Below are positions 1 through 6,805 of a stretch of 14,583 nt of DNA, one piece after another; the first letter of the stretch is position 1; each line of letters starts with the position of its first letter. Position numbers and translations under genes: made by a program. Source of the DNA: JAXHUK01 sp034189725. Its GTDB lineage: Bacteria > Chloroflexota > Dehalococcoidia > SZUA-161. Under the pieces are notes generated by a model. The model saw nothing but the letters and a program-made list of their open reading frames with translations, did no database searches and had not been told where the DNA came from. The stretch is taken from positions 1 through 14,583 of the forward strand of contig JAXHUK010000140.1 in NCBI GenBank assembly GCA_034189725.1, written 5' to 3'.

Positions 1-42
1 GAGCTTATTCATATTATGCAGTCATATAAAGATGAAAGATGA
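1..42 (+). CDS. possible 3' end of an upstream gene (partial)
   Basis: Reading frame 1 is open from the first base and encodes ELIHIMQSYKDER, then a TGA at 40-42. That stop overlaps the ATG of the fumarase alpha gene in an ATGA arrangement (39-42), which is typical of translationally coupled genes in one operon. Only 13 codons are visible, so no family can be named, and an open frame this short could be chance. If real, the operon begins upstream of the window. Confidence 0.35.
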   Translation, partial: ELIHIMQSYKDER

Positions 43-884
43 GAGAAATAAAATCACAAGATGTTACCAGCACTGTAGCCCGACTGTGTAAGGATGCAAA
101 CTATTTCCTTGGGGATGATGTCATAGCTGCCTTACGGAGGGCACGTGATCAGGAAACATCCCCCGTGGCATGTCAACTCCTGGACCAGATACTCGAAAAT
201 GCTGAAATAGCTGCAAAGGAGGAGATGCCGTTATGTCAGGACTGTGGCCTCGCCATAATATTCCTGGAGTTAGGGCAGGATGTGCTCATTTCGGGAGGCG
301 ATCTCTATCAAGCGGTCAATGAGGGTGTGCGGCAGGGTTACACTGAAGGTTATTTGCGCAAATCCGCAGTCGCACAGCCATTTTCGGCCAGGGTCAATAC
401 CAGGGATAATACCCCGGCTATTATTCACACCGAGGTCGTGTCTGGCGATCGGTTGAAAATCACTGTTGCCCCCAAAGGTGGAGGCAGTGAGAATATGAGT
501 CGGTTTATAGTACTGAAGCCTGCGCAAGGGCGTAAAGGAGTGATCGATTTTGTGGTGAATGCGGTAGAGGAAGCGGGGAGCAATCCCTGTCCCCCTACTA
601 TCGTCGGCGTGGGTATTGGCGGTAGTGCCGAGAAGTCGATGATCCTAGCCAAAAGGGCATTGCTTCGTACAGTGGGGGAATCCTCTGCTGACCCGGAGGT
701 CGCGGAGTTGGAACGAGAGTTGCTGCAGCGTATTAACGCAACAGGTGTAGGTGCGGGGGGAGTGGGGGGTACGATTACGTCGCTCGCGGTGCACGTAGAG
801 TCATTCCCTGCCCATCTTGCGAGTTTGCCTGTAGCAGTGAATATACAGTGCCATAGTGCACGTCACAAGGAGGCTATACTTTGA
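39..884 (+). CDS. class I (Fe-S) fumarase-type hydro-lyase, alpha subunit
   Basis: 281 residues, the usual length of the separate alpha subunit of two-subunit class I fumarate hydratases and L(+)-tartrate dehydratases. These cytoplasmic enzymes add or remove water across a dicarboxylate double bond using a [4Fe-4S] cluster with an open iron site. The three expected cluster cysteines are visible: Cys66 in PLCQDCG, Cys184 in NPCPPTIVGVGIGG and Cys271 in NIQCHSARHKEAIL. The GGGSENMSRF segment near residue 150 is also family-typical. An in-frame TGA at 33-35 makes ATG 39 the first possible start; its ribosome site is weak, consistent with coupling to an upstream gene. The stop overlaps the next start. 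The beta partner is not adjacent but about 4.5 kb downstream (5430-5996). Substrate could be fumarate/malate, tartrate or a methylated analogue such as mesaconate; sequence alone cannot decide. Confidence 0.93.
   Translation: MREIKSQDVTSTVARLCKDANYFLGDDVIAALRRARDQETSPVACQLLDQILENAEIAAKEEMPLCQDCGLAIIFLELGQDVLISGGDLYQAVNEGVRQGYTEGYLRKSAVAQPFSARVNTRDNTPAIIHTEVVSGDRLKITVAPKGGGSENMSRFIVLKPAQGRKGVIDFVVNAVEEAGSNPCPPTIVGVGIGGSAEKSMILAKRALLRTVGESSADPEVAELERELLQRINATGVGAGGVGGTITSLAVHVESFPAHLASLPVAVNIQCHSARHKEAIL
867..873 (+). promoter_or_regulatory. ribosome binding site deciding a TTG start
   Basis: AAGGAGG lies 7 bases upstream of TTG 881, inside the end of the fumarase alpha gene. It supports the TTG over the ATG at 893 and shows translational coupling of the two genes. 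Confidence 0.75.
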
Positions 885-1558
885 GCCGAGAAATGATTGA
901 CATTTATATACTGGGTAAGCGCTACCAGGTGCCGTCAACATTGACTATACAGGATGCCCTGGAATATGCGGGCTATCAACTGATTCGAGGGGTTGGTTGC
1001 CGCAGCGGTTTTTGCGGGGCGTGTGGCACGGTATACCGCGTTCAGGGAGATCCTAAACTCAAGTTTGCGCTGGCTTGTCAGACAGTCGTAGAGCCGAATA
1101 TGTATCTTGCTCAGATCCCATTCTTTCCCGCGGAAAAGGCAATCTATGATATTGCGGAGCTTGAGCCGACAGGGGAACAGGTGCTGAAGCTCTATCCTGA
1201 TATCATTACATGCTTAGGCTGCAACACCTGTACCAAAAGCTGTCCTCAGGACATAGAGGTGATGGCATATATAGCTGATGCCCTGCGGGGCAACGTCTCC
1301 GGGGCAGCGGAGAAATCTTTTGATTGTTTGATGTGTGGGTTGTGTGCTGCTCGGTGCCCGGCAGGGTTGCCGCAGTATAATATAGCGTTGCTTTGTCGCC
1401 GCTTGTATGGTCGTTATCTCACCACCAAATCAGATCACTTGGCGCAACGGGTGGCTGAGATCGAGGATGGGAAGTATGATACTGAGATTGCGAACCTTAT
1501 GGGGATGTCAGGTGATGAGTTGCGCCACCTCTACAATGAGCGTGACATAGAGCGTTAA
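881..1558 (+). CDS. succinate dehydrogenase/fumarate reductase-like iron-sulfur subunit
   Basis: 225 residues. An N-terminal ferredoxin-like domain carries a [2Fe-2S] motif (Cys40, Cys45, Cys48, Cys66), followed by two CxxCxxCxxxCP motifs (Cys111/114/117/121 and Cys149/152/155/159). The layout resembles SdhB/FrdB/TfrB electron-transfer subunits. However, both C-terminal motifs are complete four-cysteine ferredoxin types, so two [4Fe-4S] clusters are predicted instead of the [4Fe-4S] plus [3Fe-4S] pair of classical SdhB. The TTG start at 881 overlaps the upstream stop as TTGA and is fixed by a perfect AAGGAGG at 867-873 with 7-base spacing; the next ATG at 893 lacks such a site. Inferred job: relay electrons between the flavoprotein encoded just downstream and another iron-sulfur protein. 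No membrane segment is seen. Confidence 0.85.
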   Translation: MSREMIDIYILGKRYQVPSTLTIQDALEYAGYQLIRGVGCRSGFCGACGTVYRVQGDPKLKFALACQTVVEPNMYLAQIPFFPAEKAIYDIAELEPTGEQVLKLYPDIITCLGCNTCTKSCPQDIEVMAYIADALRGNVSGAAEKSFDCLMCGLCAARCPAGLPQYNIALLCRRLYGRYLTTKSDHLAQRVAEIEDGKYDTEIANLMGMSGDELRHLYNERDIER

Positions 1559-1576
1559 CAGAAGGAGACGAACGAG

Positions 1577-3217
1577 ATGTATTCACCTGAAATGATAGAT
1601 AGTATTGCGAAGGCAACTGCCACAAGGGAGCAGCGCTTCAAGGAAACCTTCCCCACACTGAGTCCGGATGATAAATCGGCACTGCTCAATCGTTATCACC
1701 CCGACTTTGTCCCCGGGGCGATGCGAGAGTTGGCTATCGGGCCAAATAAAGGAAACCCTACCCCGAATGAGCTTGCAGACCTGCTTGAGGGGAGAAGCAG
1801 GATAGACCCTGATATCATCGACCTTGATGCTGTGGATTATGACGTTGATGTTCTTGTCATTGGTGGTGGGGGTGGTGGGGCTGCTGCTGCTATCCTTGCC
1901 CATGAGAATGGAGCCAATGTGTTGTTGGTAACCAAGCTACGCCTGGGCGATGCCAACACTGTGGGGGCTCAAGGTGGCACTCAGGCTGCGACCAAGCCCA
2001 ATGATTCCCCAGCGATTCACTATCTTGACCTTGTTGGTGGCGGTGGTTTTACCAATATCCCTGAGCTGGCGGATGCCTTAGTTCACGATGCCCCGTTGGT
2101 GGTCCAGTGGCTGGAGTCGTTGGGCATGATGTGGGATAGGAATCCAGATGGCATGCTGCGTACTGAGAGTGGTGGTGGAACGTCGCGAAAACGGATGCAT
2201 TCTGCGAGGGATTACACTGGCCTGGAGGAGATGCGCGTTGTGCGCGACGAGGTGCGAAACAGGGGAATCAACGTACTGGAGTTCTCGCCGGCAATAGAAT
2301 TGCTCATGGATGATCAGGGACATGCTGCAGGAGCGATTCTGATGAATCTTGAAACTGACGAGATGATTGTTGTACGGGCAAAGGCTACCATCATTGCCAC
2401 TGGTGGCGGCGGGCGTCTGCACTATCAGAACTTTCCCACTACCAATCACTATGGAGCGACTGCTGATGGCCTGGTGCTCGCTTACCGCGTGGGCGCTAAG
2501 CTTATCTTTATGGATTCAATGCAATACCATCCTACAGGAGTAGCTTATCCTGAGCAGATCGTAGGGCAATTGATTACGGAAAAAGTAAGAGGACTAGGCG
2601 CTCAGTTAGTGAATGTGGATGGGGAGCAGTTCATCAATCCCCTGGAGACACGGGACACTGTGGCCTCAGCAATAATTCGAGAATGTGATGAGCGCGGTCT
2701 GGGTGTGCATACACCAACAGGGCAGCGGGGCGTCTGGTTGGATTCTCCTATGATTGATATACTTCGTGGCCCCGGAACGATTGCCAGGGAGTTACCAGCC
2801 ATGCTGCGCCAGTTTCAGCGATTTGGCATCGATATGTCCAAGGACCCTATACTTGCCTATCCTACACTTCATTATCAAAATGGGGGTATTTTGATTGATG
2901 CCCAAGGAGGAACCAGTATCCCAAATCTCTTCTCCGCTGGCGAAGTAGAGGGAGGAGTGCATGGCCGAAATCGGCTTATGGGCAACTCTACCCTTGAAAT
3001 TTTCGTTTTCGGACGGAGGGCTGGTAAGGCAGCGGCTGAGCGAGCCAGAGAAACAAAACCTGGTAAACTGACCCTGGAGCATGTGCGCCAGTGGCAGCGC
3101 CAGATTCGGGATGCAGGGTTGGAACAACGGCCTCTTTCTCCGCTGCTGCTACCTGATTACACCCGACATGGGCGTGTGGCTAGCCTCAGCGGTAGTTTTG
3201 CCGGAGGGTTGGAGTAA
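1577..3217 (+). CDS. fumarate reductase/succinate dehydrogenase-type FAD flavoprotein
   Basis: 546 residues. The FAD-binding glycine loop VLVIGGGGGGAAAA is at about 92-105, after an unusual 87-residue N-terminal extension. Catalytic landmarks of the fumarate reductase superfamily are present: QYHPTG (His318), TEKVRG (Glu335, Arg338), HYQNGGI (His432) and GRNRLMGNS (Arg466). The covalent-FAD histidine of SdhA/FrdA (SHTVAAEGG in E. coli FrdA) is replaced by Asn127 in ANTVGAQGG, so FAD should be non-covalently bound, as in L-aspartate oxidase. The C-terminal part is shorter than in SdhA (about 590 residues). AAGGAG at 1562-1567 precedes ATG 1577. The flanking iron-sulfur genes suggest a soluble complex that interconverts succinate and fumarate, or analogues. 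NadB is less likely given the extra iron-sulfur partners. No twin-arginine signal is visible. Confidence 0.88.
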   Translation: MYSPEMIDSIAKATATREQRFKETFPTLSPDDKSALLNRYHPDFVPGAMRELAIGPNKGNPTPNELADLLEGRSRIDPDIIDLDAVDYDVDVLVIGGGGGGAAAAILAHENGANVLLVTKLRLGDANTVGAQGGTQAATKPNDSPAIHYLDLVGGGGFTNIPELADALVHDAPLVVQWLESLGMMWDRNPDGMLRTESGGGTSRKRMHSARDYTGLEEMRVVRDEVRNRGINVLEFSPAIELLMDDQGHAAGAILMNLETDEMIVVRAKATIIATGGGGRLHYQNFPTTNHYGATADGLVLAYRVGAKLIFMDSMQYHPTGVAYPEQIVGQLITEKVRGLGAQLVNVDGEQFINPLETRDTVASAIIRECDERGLGVHTPTGQRGVWLDSPMIDILRGPGTIARELPAMLRQFQRFGIDMSKDPILAYPTLHYQNGGILIDAQGGTSIPNLFSAGEVEGGVHGRNRLMGNSTLEIFVFGRRAGKAAAERARETKPGKLTLEHVRQWQRQIRDAGLEQRPLSPLLLPDYTRHGRVASLSGSFAGGLE

Positions 3218-3657
3218 TGCAAAGGCAAACAGCTATCAGTGAAATCGAAGGATCGCTGGATATCGTATTGAACTCGTCGTGTCCACCAGTGGCACGGTGT
3301 CGTCTGCTGTCAAGCGGATTTGCTCCTCATCACACCCTCGATATAACAGAGGACATTACCGGGAGTGTTGCTTGTCTGGGTTGTGGTAATTGTATCGATA
3401 TTTGTCCTGTACTGAGTCGGGAACCTGCTCGCATGGAAAAAACCGAGCAGCGTAGCTCTATGGCTCTGGAATCGCTGGTGAGTGAGGATTGCGATCGCTG
3501 TTTCAATTGCGTACTGGTCTGCCCGCAGGTGGATACTACTATCAAGCACTATATAGTGAATCGGCGTATGATAGAAGTGATGTCACGTCTCGAAATGAGG
3601 ATTGGTGATGAGAATGAACTGGACTTGGACCTTTATGTAGAAGAGGCTTTGGCCTAG
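3217..3657 (+). CDS. 2x[4Fe-4S] ferredoxin-like / HdrC-like electron-transfer protein
   Basis: 146 residues with two full CxxCxxCxxxCP motifs (Cys53/56/59/63 and Cys92/95/98/102) separated by about 29 residues, the spacing seen in HdrC and GlpC-type proteins. Two further cysteines, Cys22 and Cys28, lie near the N terminus. The C-terminal tail is acidic. The ATG overlaps the flavoprotein stop (TAATG, 3215-3219), and GGAGGG at 3203-3208 is 8 bases upstream, so the two are almost certainly co-translated. Inferred role: third subunit of the flavoprotein complex, passing electrons to or from a soluble carrier. It lacks the CCG domains of a full heterodisulfide reductase and has no membrane anchor. 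Confidence 0.82.
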   Translation: MQRQTAISEIEGSLDIVLNSSCPPVARCRLLSSGFAPHHTLDITEDITGSVACLGCGNCIDICPVLSREPARMEKTEQRSSMALESLVSEDCDRCFNCVLVCPQVDTTIKHYIVNRRMIEVMSRLEMRIGDENELDLDLYVEEALA

Positions 3658-3672
3658 CTGTGGAGCGTTAAC

Positions 3673-4839
3673 ATGGACTTTGCAATTCCCGAAGAACTGA
3701 ACATGCTTCAAAAATCCGTCAGGAGATTTGTCAAAGAGGAGCTTATGCCTCTGGAACGGGAGATCTTGGGGCGTGAAGGTGATCCCACAACAGGCAGGGT
3801 GGCTCTTCCTGCTGAGGAAGAGAACAGGTTGTCGGATATGGTGCGTGATATGGAGCTTTGGGGCCTGGGTGTCCCCGAAGAGTTGGGTGGAGTAGGGTTG
3901 CCTGCGCTGGGGCTTTGCCTCGTTGAAGAAGAACTGGCGAAGACAGTTATCCCGTTTAATTTTGGCGATGTTTCTCCTATCCTCTTTGATTGTAATGAAG
4001 CGCAGAAAAGTAAGTATCTTCAGCCAGTTATCGATGGGGAGAAGCGAGCGTGTCTTGCCATTCTGGAAGATACGGGCGCTGAGCCTATCTCCATGAAAAC
4101 TACTGCAGTACGATATGATGGTTATTATGTGATTACTGGACAGAAGATATGTATGGCACATGTGACCGATGCTGGTGATTTTGCTGTCGTTTTTGCTGTT
4201 ACTGACAAGGAGAAAGGCAGGAATGGTGGCGTAACCTGCTTTCTGGTAGACCGAGGCACTCCCGGATTTACTTCGACTGGTGGTGGGGAGAGGGTGGGTA
4301 GGCATGCCCAGGTTGTGCAACCCCTGTACATGAACTTTGACAATTGTCGCGTTTCGGTAGAAGATATACTGGGGGAAGAGGGCCAGGCGTTTTACCTGGG
4401 TATGAAATGGCTACCGGCAAGACGCGTAGTAAGAGCTGCGCGATGTGTTGGAGCAGCGGAGCGACTTCTGGATGTATCAAAGGAATATGCCAAAGCATGG
4501 GAATCGTTTGGGCAGCTTATGAGAGAGCGTCCAGGGGTGCAACGGGCACTGGCGGATATGAGTATCGAGCTTCAAGCGGCTAGATTGCTGGTGTATCATG
4601 CCGCATGGAAATTGGATGAAGGTGAGGATGTCCTGCAAGAAGCAGCAATGGTAAAGGTTTACGCTACTGAGATGGTGGAACGAGTTGCTGATAGGGCAAT
4701 CCAGATTCATGGCGGGCCACTATACACCAAAAATCTGCCCCTGGAGAGGCTATGCCGCAACGCTATAGCGGCGAATACAACTGAGCAAGCATTGGACCTT
4801 CAGCGGATGGTCATTGCACGAGACCTCTTGAAATATTAG
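3673..4839 (+). CDS. acyl-CoA dehydrogenase
   Basis: 388 residues, the standard length of this FAD family, which introduces a C2-C3 double bond into an acyl-CoA. The N-terminal helical domain, central beta domain (about 125-230, with LAILEDTGAEP and VITGQKI) and C-terminal helical domain are all recognisable. The C terminus LQRMVIARDLLK aligns with the family's IQRLVIARELL, which places the catalytic base at Glu371 in TTEQALD; the usual YEGT context is altered but the glutamate is kept. GGAG at 3662-3665 is 7 bases from ATG 3673, and the gap to the previous gene is only 15 bases, so it belongs to the same transcript. The context suggests a dicarboxylyl- or branched acyl-CoA substrate feeding electrons to the upstream redox proteins, but no electron-transfer flavoprotein gene is in view. 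Substrate is undetermined. Confidence 0.92.
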   Translation: MDFAIPEELNMLQKSVRRFVKEELMPLEREILGREGDPTTGRVALPAEEENRLSDMVRDMELWGLGVPEELGGVGLPALGLCLVEEELAKTVIPFNFGDVSPILFDCNEAQKSKYLQPVIDGEKRACLAILEDTGAEPISMKTTAVRYDGYYVITGQKICMAHVTDAGDFAVVFAVTDKEKGRNGGVTCFLVDRGTPGFTSTGGGERVGRHAQVVQPLYMNFDNCRVSVEDILGEEGQAFYLGMKWLPARRVVRAARCVGAAERLLDVSKEYAKAWESFGQLMRERPGVQRALADMSIELQAARLLVYHAAWKLDEGEDVLQEAAMVKVYATEMVERVADRAIQIHGGPLYTKNLPLERLCRNAIAANTTEQALDLQRMVIARDLLKY

Positions 4840-4887
4840 TCTGGTTGTGAGTATATAGAGATATCGAATTTATGGCTCGGAGATAGA

Positions 4888-4901
4888 ACTACATATGTAG
4901 T
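4888..4901. promoter_or_regulatory. 14-base perfect palindrome, possible operator
   Basis: ACTACATATGTAGT is a perfect inverted repeat with no spacer, in the only sizeable gap (4840-4979) of the + strand gene run. It sits 78 bases before the next start codon. A dimeric regulator site is plausible. I could not find a convincing -35/-10 pair in this gap. A weak AT-rich hairpin (AGATA/TATCT, about 4931-4947) follows it and is too weak to call a terminator. Confidence 0.3.
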
Positions 4902-4979
4902 CCAGAAACCGTTGTAACAATTGGAATGTGAGATACAGGTCTTATCTTTTAGGATTAGTCAGATTGAAATGAGGAGGGT

Positions 4980-5405
4980 ATGGAAGATTTTTCAATTGAT
5001 GATATTATAAAGAGGAGCAATAATAAGTCGAAATCCTCGAATGGCGGTAATAAGGGAGGAAAGCTGACACCAGGTCGGGAAATACTAACGGTCGTGGAAA
5101 ACTTCGATGAGTCCATGAGGGAACAGCACCGTATCCTGACAAAGGCTGAGAAAGACAAAGCGGAAGCGCTTCTGAATTTGCTCAGGGACTGTGTGCCTGA
5201 TAAAGAAGATATGTATGTTATTCGTAAGCTTATCGGTATAATGGGATTTGTCGCGGAGGCGCTGATCGACCTTGAAGTTGATTCACAAACTGGCGAGGCA
5301 GAAAGTTATCTCGATATATTTGCAGAGGAAGATCCTGCCCTTGCCATGGTTGCTTTTGGGCTTGGTATGGCCTATGAGCGGCTTAAGATAAAGGGTTCGT
5401 TCTAG
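4980..5405 (+). CDS. uncharacterised 141-residue protein with low-complexity N terminus
   Basis: I do not recognise this family. A short acidic head (MEDFSIDDII) is followed by a Lys/Asn/Ser/Gly-rich stretch at residues 11-30 that looks disordered. From residue 34 to the end the sequence is mostly predicted alpha-helix, charged, with a hydrophobic helix near 80-98 and another near 119-133. There are no catalytic or metal-binding motifs, only one cysteine, and no signal peptide. The ribosome site is purine-rich (GAGGAGGG at 4971-4978) and unusually close to ATG 4980; only the GAGG at 4971-4974 has normal spacing. It sits 24 bases before the fumarase beta gene, so it may be co-transcribed with it. 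A role as an assembly or regulatory partner of the hydro-lyase is only a guess from position. Confidence 0.75.
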   Translation: MEDFSIDDIIKRSNNKSKSSNGGNKGGKLTPGREILTVVENFDESMREQHRILTKAEKDKAEALLNLLRDCVPDKEDMYVIRKLIGIMGFVAEALIDLEVDSQTGEAESYLDIFAEEDPALAMVAFGLGMAYERLKIKGSF

Positions 5406-5429
5406 TCCAGCGTTTCAAAGGAAAGCAAG

Positions 5430-5996
5430 ATGTCGTTGCGAATTACATCGCCCCTGGATAGCCAGACAATCGAGAATCTCAGGTCAGGGGATCAAGTTCT
5501 AATCAGTGGTATTGTATACGTAGGTCGAGATGCGGCACACAAGCGTTTGGTTGAAGCCCTCGATAACGGGGAGAAGTTACCCTTCGATCTTCAGGGACAG
5601 ACTATCTACTACATGGGGCCCTCCCCCACAAAACCAGGATATGTTATTGGTTCAGCCGGTCCGACAACAAGTGGTCGGATGGATGTCTATACACCTCGTT
5701 TGCTTGCTAACGGTCTCAAAGGGATGATCGGCAAGGGATTGCGTTCAGAAGCAGTGAAACAGGCAATACGCGAGTATAAAGCGGTCTATTTCGCTGCTAC
5801 GGGTGGGGCGGCGGTGCTGATAGCAAGAGCAATCACTAAATCTGAGATTGTTGCTTATGAGGACCTTGGGCCTGAAGCCATACTACGAATCGAAGTAAAG
5901 GATTTTCCTGCTGTAGTTATCAACGATATCTATGGTGGGGATCTGTATGAACAGGGTAAGGCGGAATATCGAGTTAATTTGGATACAGCGAGGTAA
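5430..5996 (+). CDS. class I (Fe-S) fumarase-type hydro-lyase, beta subunit
   Basis: 188 residues, matching the free-standing beta subunit (C-terminal domain) of two-subunit class I fumarases and tartrate dehydratases. Family landmarks are visible: GPTTSGRMD near residue 80, GMIGKG near 100, YFAATGGAA near 120 and a C-terminal DFPAVVINDIYGGDLY. These residues contribute to substrate binding and catalysis with the cluster-bearing alpha subunit. AAAGGA at 5417-5422 is 7 bases from ATG 5430. The alpha partner is at 39-884, so the pair is split by five genes, whereas two-subunit versions are usually adjacent. The stop codon lies inside the ribosome site of the next gene. Confidence 0.92.
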   Translation: MSLRITSPLDSQTIENLRSGDQVLISGIVYVGRDAAHKRLVEALDNGEKLPFDLQGQTIYYMGPSPTKPGYVIGSAGPTTSGRMDVYTPRLLANGLKGMIGKGLRSEAVKQAIREYKAVYFAATGGAAVLIARAITKSEIVAYEDLGPEAILRIEVKDFPAVVINDIYGGDLYEQGKAEYRVNLDTAR

Positions 5997-6001
5997 GTGA
6001 T

Positions 6002-6805
6002 TTGGACAAAGAAGTAGAAATCGATCTGGATTGGAATGATGATGACGTTGTTCCCGAACATGTTACTCCTGATATATTATTCTTATTCGATCGGATGATC
6101 GAAGCGACAATCAACGAGGTAGACCTCACAAAAGGTGATAGGGTATTAGATGTAGGTTGCGGTCGTGCTGTCGATGCGATAAAGATAGCACAAAAAGGGG
6201 GAGATCCAGTTGGAATCGAGCCATCGAGGACAATGCTTGGTCATGGAAAGACGTGTGTTGCCGAGAATGGCAAAAGTGTGAGCTTGATTCAGGGAATTGG
6301 TGAAAGTCTTCCTTTTAAGGCGCAGACGTTCGACTGGGTTGTATGCAAAGGGGCTCTGGATCATTTCCCCGATCCGTACAAGACGGTAGAAGAAATAGCT
6401 CGTGTTCTCAAACCAGATGGAAAAGCAGTCATCGCCCTCGCGAATTTCGAAAGTCTGGGTCACCGTCTTGGAAAGAATATAGACCGTCTGACAGGATTCA
6501 TTCCCAGGAAAGACCCGAACAAAAGGCGGGCATGGGAAACCCCACCTGATCATACGTACAGGTATGATTATCCCCTGATTAAACATGTGGCGAGCTCTCA
6601 TCTGGAGATTGAAGAGGTAGTGGGTATCTCTTTGCTCTGGGGAGCGCCGCTATGGGACAAGTTCCTCGATATTATGCCCAGGAAACTCTCCTTTTCCATT
6701 TTGGGGATGCTTGACGTACTGGCTCGTCGTGTTCCCAGTATGAGCGACGTAGTAATAGTCAGGTGCTGCCGGAAGTATGCACCAGCTATTGAGGAGAAAG
6801 CATGA
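6002..6805 (+). CDS. class I SAM-dependent methyltransferase
   Basis: 267 residues with a Rossmann-type methyltransferase core: motif I VLDVGCGRA at 48-56 for SAM binding, GIEPS at 71-75 (acidic residue binding the ribose), FDWVVCKGALDHFPDP at about 110-125 and LKPDGKAVIAL at about 136-146. This matches the ubiE/Methyltransf_11 superfamily. The C-terminal 100 residues vary in this family and probably select the substrate, which cannot be read here. The start is TTG 6002; GAGGT at 5990-5994 overlaps the beta subunit stop and gives 7-base spacing. A GTG at 5997 hits a stop after six codons. The stop overlaps the next ATG (ATGA, 6802-6805), coupling it to the radical SAM gene. Confidence 0.88.
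   Translation: MDKEVEIDLDWNDDDVVPEHVTPDILFLFDRMIEATINEVDLTKGDRVLDVGCGRAVDAIKIAQKGGDPVGIEPSRTMLGHGKTCVAENGKSVSLIQGIGESLPFKAQTFDWVVCKGALDHFPDPYKTVEEIARVLKPDGKAVIALANFESLGHRLGKNIDRLTGFIPRKDPNKRRAWETPPDHTYRYDYPLIKHVASSHLEIEEVVGISLLWGAPLWDKFLDIMPRKLSFSILGMLDVLARRVPSMSDVVIVRCCRKYAPAIEEKA

Noticed and set aside
2078..2449. 123-codon open frame on the - strand inside the flavoprotein gene
   Set aside because: It is opposite strongly conserved flavoprotein sequence, has no recognisable domains and no supporting ribosome site.
3583..4320. 245-codon open frame on the - strand
   Set aside because: It lies opposite the acyl-CoA dehydrogenase and the end of the ferredoxin-like gene. Its translation has no family features, while the + strand frames carry conserved motifs.
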